DNA of 36,537 bases from an uncultured Lachnospiraceae bacterium (GCA_947382415.1 CANCYO010000027.1:1-36537); one strand, 5' to 3'; positions 24,190 to 32,275 are shown, counted from the first letter of the stretch. Translations and numbers: made by a program. Notes: generated from the sequence alone by a model not told the origin.

Positions 24190-24909
24190 CTACTCCTCCT
24201 TCAGGCCGCCATACTTTCTGTTTCTATGATTATATGCCTCCACGGCTTTGAGCAATTCTTCTTTTGTAAAATCGGGCCATGCCACAGGCGTGACATAAAA
24301 TTCCGTGTAGGCAAGCTGCCATAACAAAAAATTGGAAATACGCTGTTCATTGCAGGTGCGGATCAAAAGGTCCGGGTCCGGGATGCCCGCCGTGTCCAGA
24401 CTGGCGCTGATCCGTTCCGGAGTTATATCCTCCGGCTTCAGCGCTCCGGCAGCCGCCTGTTTCGCCAGCTCCCGGACAGCCCTTGTCACCTCATCTCTGC
24501 CGCCATAGTTGATAGCCACCTGAAAATGCAGCCCGTCATTGTCCTTCGTGGCCTCCTCCAGCTCAGCTATCCTGACTCTCAGATCCTCGTCAAGTCGTGA
24601 GACATCCCCGATGACCCGCACACACATACGGTTTTTTTCCGCCGTCTTCAGGCAGGTCTTCATGTAGTTGCGCAACAGCTTCATCAGCGCATCCACCTCA
24701 TCTTTGGGCCTGTTCCAGTTCTCTGTGGAAAAGGCATACACGGTCAGATACTGAATCCCCATCTTATAGGCCTCCTCACAGATGACCTCCACAGTCTTTG
24801 CTCCCTCTGCGTGTCCGTAATTGCGGGGCATCTTCCTGGCTTTGGCCCAGCGCCCATTGCCATCCAATATGATTGCCACATGCTGCGGCATCACCATATG
24901 TTCCTCCAT
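24190..24909 (-). CDS. uppS: Undecaprenyl diphosphate synthase (cis-prenyltransferase)
   Basis: About 239 residues from the ATG at 24909; an in-frame TTG at 24954 gives a longer form but has a poor ribosome-binding spacing, whereas the ATG has GAGAGG upstream and matches the family start (MPQHVAIILDGNGRWAK). The enzyme condenses isopentenyl diphosphate units with cis geometry to make C55 carrier lipid for cell wall and polysaccharide synthesis. Landmarks: DGNGRWAKARKMPRNYGH, STENWNRPKDEV, NYGGRDEVTRA, and DLLIRTCNEQRISNFLLWQ, where CN replaces the SG seen in B. subtilis UppS. Likely the carrier source for the glycan cluster. Confidence 0.96.
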   Translation of the reverse strand: MEEHMVMPQHVAIILDGNGRWAKARKMPRNYGHAEGAKTVEVICEEAYKMGIQYLTVYAFSTENWNRPKDEVDALMKLLRNYMKTCLKTAEKNRMCVRVIGDVSRLDEDLRVRIAELEEATKDNDGLHFQVAINYGGRDEVTRAVRELAKQAAAGALKPEDITPERISASLDTAGIPDPDLLIRTCNEQRISNFLLWQLAYTEFYVTPVAWPDFTKEELLKAVEAYNHRNRKYGGLKEE

Positions 24910-25014
24910 AGTATACCTCTCATCCCTTAAAATCAATACAGAGCGGAGGAGCAATCCCCTCCGCCCTGTCCGACTTTATTCTAAACTGCCATACTCTTTA
25001 TATAGTCATACTTT

Positions 25015-25566
25015 CTATACGGTCATAATCTCTTTGGACTTTGTCTCCATCAGCCCGTCGATATCCTTCACATACTTGTCGGTAAGCTTCTGAAGCTTCT
25101 CTTCCAGTTCTTTGATCTCGTCCTCGGAAACCTCAGTCTTGGCCAGCTTTTTAAACGCATCGTTACCGTCGCGCCGGATGTTGCGCACCGCCACTTTTGC
25201 ATCCTCTGCCTTCTTTTTCACATCCTTTGCCAATTCCTTTCTGCGCTCCTCCGTAAGCTCAGGAAATACCAGCCGGATCACACTGCCGTCATTGGAGGGA
25301 TTAATTCCCAGATCGGAGGTCTGGATCGCCTTCTCAATCTGCTTGATCATCGTCTTCTCCCAGGGGGCGATCTGAATGATGCGTGCCTCGGGAACCGTCA
25401 CATTGCCCACCTGCTGAATGGGAGTGGGCGTACCGTAATAGTCTACGCGTATCTTATCCAGCACATGGGGATTGGCGCGTCCCGCCCGGATGCCCGCATA
25501 ATCCTGCTCCAGAAAATCGATCGTCTTTTTCATCTTGTCGTCATACTGCTGCAATCTTGCGTCCAT
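25015..25566 (-). CDS. frr: Ribosome recycling factor
   Basis: A 183-residue protein of normal RRF length (185 in E. coli). The N-terminus DARLQQYDDKMKKTIDFLEQ and GIRAGRANPHVLDKIRVDYYG are diagnostic, as are PEARIIQIAPWEKTMIKQIE and the C-terminal helix with LTDKYVKDIDGLMETKSKEI. With EF-G it splits post-termination ribosomes. It lies 10 bases downstream of pyrH, the near-universal bacterial pyrH-frr pair, and 105 bases before uppS. Confidence 0.97.
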   Translation of the reverse strand: MDARLQQYDDKMKKTIDFLEQDYAGIRAGRANPHVLDKIRVDYYGTPTPIQQVGNVTVPEARIIQIAPWEKTMIKQIEKAIQTSDLGINPSNDGSVIRLVFPELTEERRKELAKDVKKKAEDAKVAVRNIRRDGNDAFKKLAKTEVSEDEIKELEEKLQKLTDKYVKDIDGLMETKSKEIMTV

Positions 25567-25576
25567 AGCTCCTCCT

Positions 25577-26272
25577 TTATACAGTCACTTTCGTCCCGCT
25601 GAATTTCCCTTTCACCGTATTGATAATGCTGTTTTCCTCATTTAGTCCGAACACCCACATGGGCATTTTGTTGTCTCTGGCCATGATTGAGGCTGTCATA
25701 TCCACCACCTGAAGGTTTTTGGCTATGACCTCGTCGATACTCACCTCGTCATATTTCCTTGCGCCGGGATCCCTGGCCGGATCCGCGTCATAGACGCCGT
25801 CAATGGACTTTGCCAGTAAAATCACATCCGCATCCACCTCCACGGCCCGAAGCACCACCCCCGTGTCCGTAGAGAAATAGGGATGTCCCGTTCCGCCTGC
25901 AAAAAACACGACCCTGCCCCTTGCAAAATCCTCGTTTGCCCTGTCCTTGGAGAAGAGGCTGGTGAAGGATCCACAGACAAAGGGAGTCAGAATATCTGTC
26001 TCCATTCCCGCGCAGCGGAATATCTCCGACACATAGATACAGTTCATCACCGTAGCCAGCATGCCGATCTGATCCGCCTTGGTGCGGTCGATAGCCTCGC
26101 TGGATCTGCCCCGCCAGAAGTTCCCTCCGCCGATGACAACACCCATCTGAATACCGTCATCCACAAGTTCCCTGACCTGTGCGGCTACCTTTCTCACGGT
26201 TTCCTCGTCAAATCCGGTTTTCCTGTCGCCCGCAAGCGCCTCACCGGAAAGCTTCAATAAAATTCTACGCAT
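25577..26272 (-). CDS. pyrH: UMP kinase
   Basis: The ATG at 26272 (MRRILLKLSGEALAGD, 231 residues) fits the family; a longer frame from 26335 would add 21 basic residues overlapping the bactofilin end and is unlikely. GGAG lies 8 bases before the ATG. The enzyme phosphorylates UMP to UDP in pyrimidine synthesis and belongs to the amino-acid kinase fold, with VVIGGGNFWRGRSS, TDILTPFVCGSFTSLFSKDR and the end ..INTVKGKFSGTKVTV. Its start overlaps the bactofilin stop by 8 bases, so the two may be translationally coupled. Confidence 0.96.
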   Translation of the reverse strand: MRRILLKLSGEALAGDRKTGFDEETVRKVAAQVRELVDDGIQMGVVIGGGNFWRGRSSEAIDRTKADQIGMLATVMNCIYVSEIFRCAGMETDILTPFVCGSFTSLFSKDRANEDFARGRVVFFAGGTGHPYFSTDTGVVLRAVEVDADVILLAKSIDGVYDADPARDPGARKYDEVSIDEVIAKNLQVVDMTASIMARDNKMPMWVFGLNEENSIINTVKGKFSGTKVTV

Positions 26273-27380
26273 GATTCTTCTCCGCTGCCTTGCCTGCCTT
26301 TTTACTGCTCTTGGTCTCGGGCTTGTAATCGTCAAAGAAGCTGGTAGGGCTCACATCCGCATAGCACTGCGAACACATACCTTCGATCACCGCGCCATTG
26401 TTGATCTGCACGGACTTGGACTTGATATTTCCCATAACAATAGCAGAAGAATCCAGAATCACAGGTCCCTGTACATCGATATCGCCCTTCACGGCTCCCG
26501 CGATGGCCGCGCTCTTTGCGGTGATATTTCCAATGATCACGGAGCTGTCACCGATCTTCACAGCGCCCTCGCTGATGATATCGCCGTTGATCTTGGCGCC
26601 CTCGGCATAAATCTCTGCAGCCTTGGAATTACCGTCGATATGACCGGTGATATTCAGCTTGCCCAGAACATCGATATTGCCTTCCACCGTGCCAACGATA
26701 TCTGCGGAGCCCTCCGACATGATGTCGCCGCGAATATACATTCCCTGTGTGATAACAGCCGTCTCGTCTACTACCTCTCTGTTTTCAAAATTGTCCATTT
26801 TTTTCTCTGCTCCTTTGCTCTCTTCTCTTATTTCTTCTGACGCTTCCTGTTCTTCCGCTATCCAGGCCGTTTCTGCCGTTTCCTGTTCAGCTTCCTGTCC
26901 GGCCGTCTCCGCCGGTCCCGCTCCGGCATCGGATTCATAAGATGTCTCCGGCTCCGCCTGTTCATTCAGATCACTCTCTGCCGCCGAATGCTGTGCCAAT
27001 TCCTGTTTTGCTTCTTCGGGCTTCTCATCCGCGCCCGTCTCCCCGCGCTCGGGAATCGCCTCCAGCGCCGCTGCCAGCATATCCTCCAGTGATGGCTCAG
27101 GTTCCTGAGACTCTGTCCGGAACTGCTCTACGGTATCAATAACAGTCTCTGCCGCTTCCGCCTCCAAGGCCGTACCGGATACCTCCGCGGCGTCTGCGGA
27201 ACCGGCTGTCTCCGAAGCCTGCATCTCATCGATATTTTTCAACATCTCCTCCAGAGAGACATCCTCCGACGGCGACTCGGCATTTTCCGGCTTCCCCGCG
27301 TTCTCAAGATCCTCTTCCGTTGGCATCAGTTCATTGACGGCCTGAGATAAATCCTCCTTTAATTCTGAAAAAAATCCCAT
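26265..27380 (-). CDS. Bactofilin family cytoskeletal protein with long acidic N-terminus
   Basis: The ATG at 27380 (371 residues) is preferred: GGAGGT lies 8 bases upstream, within the codons of a longer frame from 27395. Bactofilins polymerise without nucleotide into beta-helical filaments and often recruit wall-modifying enzymes. The bactofilin repeat domain occupies about residues 210-330 (ITQGMYIRGDIMSEGSADIV, TVEGNIDVLGKLNITGHIDG, then repeated GDIxxxGxxxI patterns). The N-terminal ~200 residues are unusual: strongly acidic, Glu/Ala-rich and probably disordered, after a conserved-looking MGFFSELKEDLSQAVNELMP. The tail holds CSQC and basic residues. It follows the polysaccharide deacetylase gene. 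Confidence 0.9.
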   Translation of the reverse strand: MGFFSELKEDLSQAVNELMPTEEDLENAGKPENAESPSEDVSLEEMLKNIDEMQASETAGSADAAEVSGTALEAEAAETVIDTVEQFRTESQEPEPSLEDMLAAALEAIPERGETGADEKPEEAKQELAQHSAAESDLNEQAEPETSYESDAGAGPAETAGQEAEQETAETAWIAEEQEASEEIREESKGAEKKMDNFENREVVDETAVITQGMYIRGDIMSEGSADIVGTVEGNIDVLGKLNITGHIDGNSKAAEIYAEGAKINGDIISEGAVKIGDSSVIIGNITAKSAAIAGAVKGDIDVQGPVILDSSAIVMGNIKSKSVQINNGAVIEGMCSQCYADVSPTSFFDDYKPETKSSKKAGKAAEKNHA

Positions 27381-27403
27381 TTTACGTACCTCCATTATAT
27401 GCT

Positions 27404-28387
27404 CTAATGTATATGTTGTACCGGCTCAGTATCGTCGGTAATGGGCAATATCTCCGTATCCTCCATCGCCTGAATTTTCTCTATGATCTGCGGCAGGGCC
27501 TTTACCGTGGTTGGCTTATCCCCCGAATCATGCATCAATATCACCGCGGTTTCCCACTCTCCCAGTTCGGACGTGCTGTTTCTCACCAGCGTATCCACAC
27601 TCAAAAGCTCGCTGCTCCCGTCTCCGGATGAAATGTTCCAGTCATAAAACACCATATCCTGCTCCTCGATATAATCCGCAAGCAGCCTCATATCTACTTT
27701 GCTCACGGTATTGGAGCTGCCGCCCGGGAATCTGTAGAACCGGCAGGTCTGCCCCGTCAGATCCTCCAGAAAACTGCGCTGTTTTTCAAAATCCGCCGCA
27801 AAATTCTCTGTGGAAGCATATAATTCAGAATACCTGTGGCTGTAGGAATGCATACCCAGCGTATGTCCAGCCTCAACAATCTTCAGGACAGCCTCCTTTG
27901 AGCGCTCATCCTCTTTGCCTACCACAAAAAAAGTGCCCCTGACATCGTATTCTTCCAATATTTCCAGAATTTCATCCGTATAGATACTGGGACCGTCATC
28001 AAATGTCAGATACACCTTACGGGTAACTTTATCCTGACTTTCCACATCTTCCCCGTCAGAATCCTTCCTTTCTCCCCCGTCCGTCAGACCGGGCGGCTGC
28101 GCTGCCGCCTCCGGGGCGTCGCCCTGACCGCTGCCTGCTGTCAGTCCGAAAAAGCCTTCCATGTCATCGTCAAGCAGCGCCTGCAGTCTGTCCGACTCCT
28201 CCATCGCCGCCAGCCGCTGCGAGAGTCCGTCTATCCTGCGGTTCAGGCTCTGCACCTGAAACATCAGCACCACACAGCACACGATGGGCACACAGATAAG
28301 GCCAAGCAATGTAAAGATAATTAAATACTTCAATCGCCGGACACGTTTTTGCCTGGCAGAAGCATCCTTTTTCCTGTCCTCCGACAT
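27404..28387 (-). CDS. Membrane-anchored polysaccharide deacetylase (NodB domain)
   Basis: A 327-residue protein with a basic N-terminus and one membrane helix at ~20-43, then a coiled-coil and Gly/Asp/Glu-rich spacer to ~120, then a NodB/CE4 deacetylase domain. Catalytic motifs: YLTFDDGP (126-133), MHSYSH (179-184) with the two zinc His, YRFPGGSSN (218-226), WNISSGD and ILMHDSG. CE4 enzymes remove N- or O-acetyl groups from peptidoglycan, chitin-type or other polysaccharides. The orientation places the catalytic domain outside the cell. Ribosome binding site GGAGGAG. It is probably the first gene of the envelope operon. Confidence 0.93.
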   Translation of the reverse strand: MSEDRKKDASARQKRVRRLKYLIIFTLLGLICVPIVCCVVLMFQVQSLNRRIDGLSQRLAAMEESDRLQALLDDDMEGFFGLTAGSGQGDAPEAAAQPPGLTDGGERKDSDGEDVESQDKVTRKVYLTFDDGPSIYTDEILEILEEYDVRGTFFVVGKEDERSKEAVLKIVEAGHTLGMHSYSHRYSELYASTENFAADFEKQRSFLEDLTGQTCRFYRFPGGSSNTVSKVDMRLLADYIEEQDMVFYDWNISSGDGSSELLSVDTLVRNSTSELGEWETAVILMHDSGDKPTTVKALPQIIEKIQAMEDTEILPITDDTEPVQHIH

Positions 28388-28445
28388 GTTGGTACGCTCC
28401 TCCGTTACTTTCTCATACGTTCCCCCGATTTGACACTTCTGTAAC

Positions 28446-28454
28446 AGTATAGCA
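28446..28454 (-). promoter_or_regulatory. Extended -10 promoter of the deacetylase gene
   Basis: Minus-strand TGCTATACT (plus 28446-28454) is an extended -10 element about 60 bases upstream of the ATG at 28387; the -35 region is not recognisable. The element is identical to that of the Rpn-like gene promoter. It is divergent from the DAHP synthase promoter. Confidence 0.5.
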
Positions 28455-28510
28455 TATTCTCCTTTTGGGGGAAAGTAAAAAAAATAAGAAAAATGATAAA
28501 AAAGTTAAAA

Positions 28511-28539
28511 TTGCATATTTATGTAACTTATAATATAAT
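28511..28539 (+). promoter_or_regulatory. SigA promoter of the DAHP synthase gene
   Basis: TTGCAT at 28511-28516, a 17-base spacer and TATAAT at 28534-28539, followed by an ~80-base untranslated leader. No T-box, trp-type leader peptide or known riboswitch is seen in the leader. Confidence 0.7.
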
Positions 28540-28597
28540 AGCTCAGGGATAATTTATACAGATTCTAATCATTCTAATCTAATTACGAAAGGATCGA

Positions 28598-28612
28598 GAG
28601 GCAGTCCGCCTC
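28598..28612 (+). promoter_or_regulatory. Small hairpin between Shine-Dalgarno site and start codon
   Basis: GAGGC (28598-28602) and GCCTC (28608-28612) form a perfect five-base stem with loop AGTCC. It lies between AAAGGA (28587-28592) and the GTG/ATG start codons at 28619/28628, so it may bring a distant ribosome binding site to effective distance or, if the GAGAGG it covers is the real one, hide it. Confidence 0.4.
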
Positions 28613-28627
28613 CCCACGGTGAATACA

Positions 28628-29656
28628 ATGAGTTTTGAATTTATCAAAAAACTTCCCACACCTAATGAAATACGCGAGGAATATGCCCTTCCGCCCGAGC
28701 TCGTAAAAATCAAGGAACAACGCGACGCGCAGATCCGCGACGTCATCACCGGAAAGAGCAATAAGTTTCTGGTGATCATAGGCCCCTGTTCCGCGGACAA
28801 TGAGGACTCCGTGTGCGACTATGTCAACCGTCTCGCCGCAATCAATGACAAAGTGAGCGACAAACTGGTTCTGGTTCCCAGAATCTACACCAACAAACCG
28901 CGCACCACAGGGGAGGGCTACAAGGGCATGGTCCACCAGCCCGATCCCGAGCAGAAGCCTGACTTTCTGGCCGGACTCATCGCCATCCGCAAAATGCACA
29001 TACGAGCCTTTCAGGAGACCGGGCTCTCCGCCGCAGACGAAATGCTCTACCCCGAAAACTGGAGATATCTGTCCGACATTCTCTCCTATGTAGCCATCGG
29101 GGCCCGCTCCGTTGAGGATCAGCAGCATCGTCTCACAGTCAGCGGTTTTGACGTTCCCGCGGGCATGAAAAATCCTACAAGCGGCGATTTCTCCGTGATG
29201 CTCAACGCCGTCTTTGCGGCACAGCACCCCCACTCCTTTATCTACAGGGGCTGGGAGGTAAACACCACCGGCAACGATATGGCTCACACGGTTCTTCGGG
29301 GCGCAACCAACAAGCATGGTCAGAACACCCCCAACTATCACTACGAGGACTTGAACCGCCTGCTGGAAATGTATAATGCGATGGATCTGAAAAATCCCGC
29401 CTGCGTCATCGACACCAACCATTCAAACTCCAACAAGCAATATGAACAGCAGGTGCGTATCGCCAAGGAAATTATGCACAATCGCAAACTGAATCCTGAC
29501 ATTCACCGTCTGGTGAAGGGACTGATGATCGAGAGCTATATAGAAGAAGGCTGTCAGAAAGTGGGCGGAGGAATCTATGGAAAGTCCATCACCGACCCCT
29601 GTCTGGGCTGGGAGGCCACCGAAAAACTCATATATGATCTGGCTGAGTATGAATAA
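28628..29656 (+). CDS. 3-deoxy-7-phosphoheptulonate (DAHP) synthase, AroG-like
   Basis: About 342 residues from the ATG; an in-frame GTG at 28619 may be the true start. The enzyme condenses phosphoenolpyruvate and erythrose 4-phosphate in the first step of the shikimate pathway for aromatic amino acids. Type I AroG/F/H family landmarks: GPCSADNEDSV, PRIYTNKPRTTGEGYKGM, GLSAADEMLYPENWRYLSD, AIGARSVEDQQHR, PAGMKNPTSGDFS, RGATNKHGQNTP, DTNHSNSNKQYEQQ, MIESYIEEGCQ and GKSITDPCLGWE. Metal ligands (Cys, His, Glu, Asp) are present. There is no N-terminal chorismate mutase or ACT domain, so feedback control cannot be inferred beyond the core loop. It is the only plus-strand gene in the window. Confidence 0.95.
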   Translation: MSFEFIKKLPTPNEIREEYALPPELVKIKEQRDAQIRDVITGKSNKFLVIIGPCSADNEDSVCDYVNRLAAINDKVSDKLVLVPRIYTNKPRTTGEGYKGMVHQPDPEQKPDFLAGLIAIRKMHIRAFQETGLSAADEMLYPENWRYLSDILSYVAIGARSVEDQQHRLTVSGFDVPAGMKNPTSGDFSVMLNAVFAAQHPHSFIYRGWEVNTTGNDMAHTVLRGATNKHGQNTPNYHYEDLNRLLEMYNAMDLKNPACVIDTNHSNSNKQYEQQVRIAKEIMHNRKLNPDIHRLVKGLMIESYIEEGCQKVGGGIYGKSITDPCLGWEATEKLIYDLAEYE

Positions 29657-29719
29657 AGAATATGAATAAATTGCAGTTTCACTGCTGTTTAATCATGATT
29701 TAATCCCCATGAGATTTAA

Positions 29720-30316
29720 TCAAAGCGTCCTCAGAAAGCCCCTGAGGATCGCGGGATTCACAAAGCTTTCCAGAGCGCAGCCCGCGAGCATGAGCGCAAA
29801 CAGAATCAGAAGTGACAATACCCGCCCGGAAAAGGCGGGTATTTTGCTGTCGCTCTCCTGATAATACCCTTTCCCATAATGCCCTTTTCCATAAATCATC
29901 CGAAAGGTTTTCTCACACCACAAAAGCAATCCGTAGAGCGCAGGCCCATAGAGCAGATACTGGGGCAGCGTTCCCGCCAATGCCAGGAGGATTCCTCTCA
30001 AGCCATAGCGCAGCACCCCTGCCGCCAAAAAGGCGCCCACCGAAAAACCATACCATCCCGCAGCGCCCACACAGGCAGCCAGCCCCAGATAAGTGGTGGC
30101 CGCAAGCGCCAGTACCGCAAATTCAATCATGCGTTCCCGCAGTACAAACACAAAAAGAACACTGCTGTCCGAGACTGTGGAGGACATCTGTCTCAATGTC
30201 TCCTCCTCCAACAGTCCTGTGCCGTCCAGCAAAATGTTCTTTCCAAAATTCATGACCAGAATTCCGGCCAAAAGTCCCACCAGAAAAATGTAACCGAAAG
30301 GAAATCGTCCCCGCAT
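29720..30316 (-). CDS. spoIIM: Stage II sporulation protein M
   Basis: About 198 residues from the ATG at 30316 (AGGTGG upstream); a TTG at 30343 extends it by nine residues but lacks a ribosome site. SpoIIM is an integral membrane protein of the SpoIIDMP engulfment complex that hydrolyses septal peptidoglycan and recruits SpoIIP/SpoIID. The N-terminal helix with GYIFLVGLLAGILVMNFG, the outer loop to ~66, and the later helices with AATTYLGLAACVGAAGWYGF and LLALAGTLPQYLLYGP match the family pattern. The presence of spoIIM indicates a lineage able, at least ancestrally, to sporulate. It ends 63 bases from the convergent DAHP synthase gene. Confidence 0.87.
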   Translation of the reverse strand: MRGRFPFGYIFLVGLLAGILVMNFGKNILLDGTGLLEEETLRQMSSTVSDSSVLFVFVLRERMIEFAVLALAATTYLGLAACVGAAGWYGFSVGAFLAAGVLRYGLRGILLALAGTLPQYLLYGPALYGLLLWCEKTFRMIYGKGHYGKGYYQESDSKIPAFSGRVLSLLILFALMLAGCALESFVNPAILRGFLRTL

Positions 30317-30365
30317 CCATCCCACCTGCCTTAACTCTTTCAATATATGCAGGCAGGCTCAGCCT

Positions 30366-30428
30366 CATGTCTGTGTACAACGATCTCTTTTAATCCCCAT
30401 GTCTGTTCATTCTGATCTCTTCTAATCC
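30366..30428. repeat. 32-base tandem repeat between the NUDIX gene and spoIIM
   Basis: Two copies, 30366-30397 and 30398-30428, of a CATGTCTGT...GATCTCTTNTAATCC unit match at about 25 of 31 positions. The second copy reaches into the end of the NUDIX gene. One repeat contains TTTAATCCCCATG (30389-30401), also found at 29699-29711 on the other side of spoIIM. Confidence 0.6.
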
Positions 30429-30964
30429 TCCTGACCGTACTTTGCCGCATAAGTCAGGATGCCGCAGATTGTTTTCGAGTCCTGAATCTTCCCTTCAAAT
30501 ATCATCTGCATCAGTTCCTCCACCGGCCAGGCCTCCACATTCAGATACTCATCTTCATCCAGATGCTGTGTACCGGGCTGCAGATCCCTTGCCAGATAAA
30601 TGTCGATCTTCTCATTGCAAAAAGCCACTGTAGTGTAAATGGAATTCAAAAGCTCCAGATTCGCGCTGACATAACCGGTCTCCTCCTCCAGTTCCCTGGC
30701 TGCCGCCCGAACCGTGGGCTCCTCTCTGCCGTTTAATCCTCCCGCAGGAAGCTCCAGCGTCTCCCGCTCCAGAGCATTGCGGTACTGACGCACCATCAGA
30801 ATCCGGCCGTCGCCCCGCACAGCCACCACCGCGGCGGCTCCCTTGTGATCGATGAGATCCCACTTTGCCACATTGCCATTGGGTATCTGCATCGTATCCT
30901 GATAATAATCGATGATCGCTCCCTTTGCGATCAGAGTTCTCGCAAGCCGCTTATATCCTTCCAT
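30422..30964 (-). CDS. NUDIX hydrolase, ADP-ribose pyrophosphatase type
   Basis: A 180-residue NUDIX protein. The box is complete: GGLNGREEPTVRAAARELEE followed by ETGY, with the REXXEE metal site (~residues 90-98). The N-terminal beta-sheet with KWDLIDHKGAAAVVAV and VRQYRNALERETLELPAGG is typical of ADP-ribose/NDP-sugar pyrophosphatases (NudF/NudE-like), which hydrolyse ADP-ribose to AMP and ribose 5-phosphate. Start with GGAGG four bases upstream. It lies 21 bases after the aminotransferase and probably forms an operon with it. Confidence 0.93.
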   Translation of the reverse strand: MEGYKRLARTLIAKGAIIDYYQDTMQIPNGNVAKWDLIDHKGAAAVVAVRGDGRILMVRQYRNALERETLELPAGGLNGREEPTVRAAARELEEETGYVSANLELLNSIYTTVAFCNEKIDIYLARDLQPGTQHLDEDEYLNVEAWPVEELMQMIFEGKIQDSKTICGILTYAAKYGQED

Positions 30965-30985
30965 GTTCCCTCCGCATTCCTTTCA

Positions 30986-32275
30986 TTATGCTTCCAGAAG
31001 CTTCTCTATGCTGACCAGCTTTACACAGAGCACAAACAGATCTGTCGCCATGGCCAGCTCTTTTGACGTGGGGAAGGAAGGTGCAATGCGGATATTGCTG
31101 TCTGCCAGATCCATGCCGTAGGGGAAAGTCGCTCCCGCACCGGTGAGCACCACGCCCGCCTCCTTGCACTTTGCCACGATCCGCTTTGCACAGCCCTCCA
31201 TAGCGTCGAAGGAAATGAAATACCCGCCCTCCGGCCTGGTCCATGTACCGATACCCGCGCCGTCAAGCTCCCTGTCAAGCACCTCCAGAACCGCCTCAAA
31301 CTTGGGCCGCATCAGATCCGCATGCTTTTTCATATGCGCTTTCAGTCCATTCAGGTTCTTAAAATAACGCGCGTGACGTAATTGATTGATTTTGTCATAT
31401 CCAATAGTCTGGAGCGTCATAGTCTCCTGTATATCCCTCAGGTTCGCTGCTGAGGCCGCGACAGCCGCAATGCCGCCTCCCGCAAAAATCACCTTGGAGG
31501 TCGATCCAAACTCAAACACCATATCAGGATTACCGGCCTTCTCACAGGCGCTCAGGATATCAGCCAGAGTATTGTCCCGATCCTCATACAGATCGTGAAT
31601 CGCATATGCATTGTCCCAGAAAATCCTGAAGTCCCCGGCGGCAGGTTTCAAATTGGCAAAACGTCTCACCGTTTCATCTGAATACACATATCCCTGGGGA
31701 TTGGAATACTTGGGCACACACCATATTCCCTTTATGGCCGGATCCTTCGATACCAGCTCCTCCACCAGATCCATGTCCGGCCCATCCGGCGTCATGGGAA
31801 CATTGATCATTTCGATGCCAAAATGCTCTGTGATGGCAAAATGCCTGTCATAACCGGGAACAGGACACAGAAATTTCACCTTATCCAATTTGCACCAGGG
31901 AGTGCTTCCCAGAAGGCCATGGGTCATGGCACGGCTCACCGTATCATACATAATGCTCAGACTCGCATTGCCGCAGACGATCACCTGCCCGGCGGGAACA
32001 CCCATCATCTCCGCCATCAGCCGTCTGGCCTCGGGAATTCCTGTGAGTTCCCCGTAATTGCGGGTATCAACGCCCGATTCTGTCATCATATCCGAATCCC
32101 TGTTCAATACCTCCAGAAAATCCATGCCCATATCCAACTGGTCAGCAGCCGGTTTGCCTCTGGACATATTCAGACTGAGGCCCTTCGCCTTGGCCTCCTC
32201 ATACTCCTCACTGAGCCGGGACTGCAATTCTAACAGCTCCTCCCTGCTTAAGTCCTGATATGCTTTCCTGTTCAT
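30986..32275 (-). CDS. Class Ic aspartate aminotransferase (PLP, fold type I)
   Basis: A 429-residue aminotransferase of the Asp_aminotransf (formerly MocR-like, PF12897) family, of which Corynebacterium glutamicum AspT is a characterised member. The PLP lysine is Lys261 in FGSTSKVIFAGGG; other PLP contacts are GNASLSIMYD (~102-111), WDNAYAIHDL (220-229) and PKYSNPQGYVYS. The N-terminal SRGKPAADQLDMG and YGELTGIPEARRLMAEM are typical of the family. It has no DNA-binding domain, so it is an enzyme and not a MocR regulator. The expected reaction is transamination of aspartate and 2-oxoglutarate. GAGGAG ribosome site 7 bases before the ATG. Confidence 0.9.
   Translation of the reverse strand: MNRKAYQDLSREELLELQSRLSEEYEEAKAKGLSLNMSRGKPAADQLDMGMDFLEVLNRDSDMMTESGVDTRNYGELTGIPEARRLMAEMMGVPAGQVIVCGNASLSIMYDTVSRAMTHGLLGSTPWCKLDKVKFLCPVPGYDRHFAITEHFGIEMINVPMTPDGPDMDLVEELVSKDPAIKGIWCVPKYSNPQGYVYSDETVRRFANLKPAAGDFRIFWDNAYAIHDLYEDRDNTLADILSACEKAGNPDMVFEFGSTSKVIFAGGGIAAVAASAANLRDIQETMTLQTIGYDKINQLRHARYFKNLNGLKAHMKKHADLMRPKFEAVLEVLDRELDGAGIGTWTRPEGGYFISFDAMEGCAKRIVAKCKEAGVVLTGAGATFPYGMDLADSNIRIAPSFPTSKELAMATDLFVLCVKLVSIEKLLEA

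Noticed and set aside
24190..24909. RTCNEQRISNF in UppS as an active-site defect
   Set aside because: The Arg, Glu, Arg and Ser of the motif are kept; the SG to CN change is a position where clostridial members vary, as far as I recall, so no loss of function is claimed.
28539..28628. A T-box or trp-type attenuator before the DAHP synthase gene
   Set aside because: The leader is only ~80 bases, without a T-box core, leader peptide or terminator.
29728..29748. TCCTCAG/CTGAGGA hairpin as a terminator of the DAHP synthase gene or spoIIM
   Set aside because: It lies within the last codons of spoIIM and has no U-run on either strand.
30986..32275. The aminotransferase as a MocR-type transcription regulator
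   Set aside because: There is no N-terminal GntR DNA-binding domain; the old Pfam name only reflects similarity of the aminotransferase fold.
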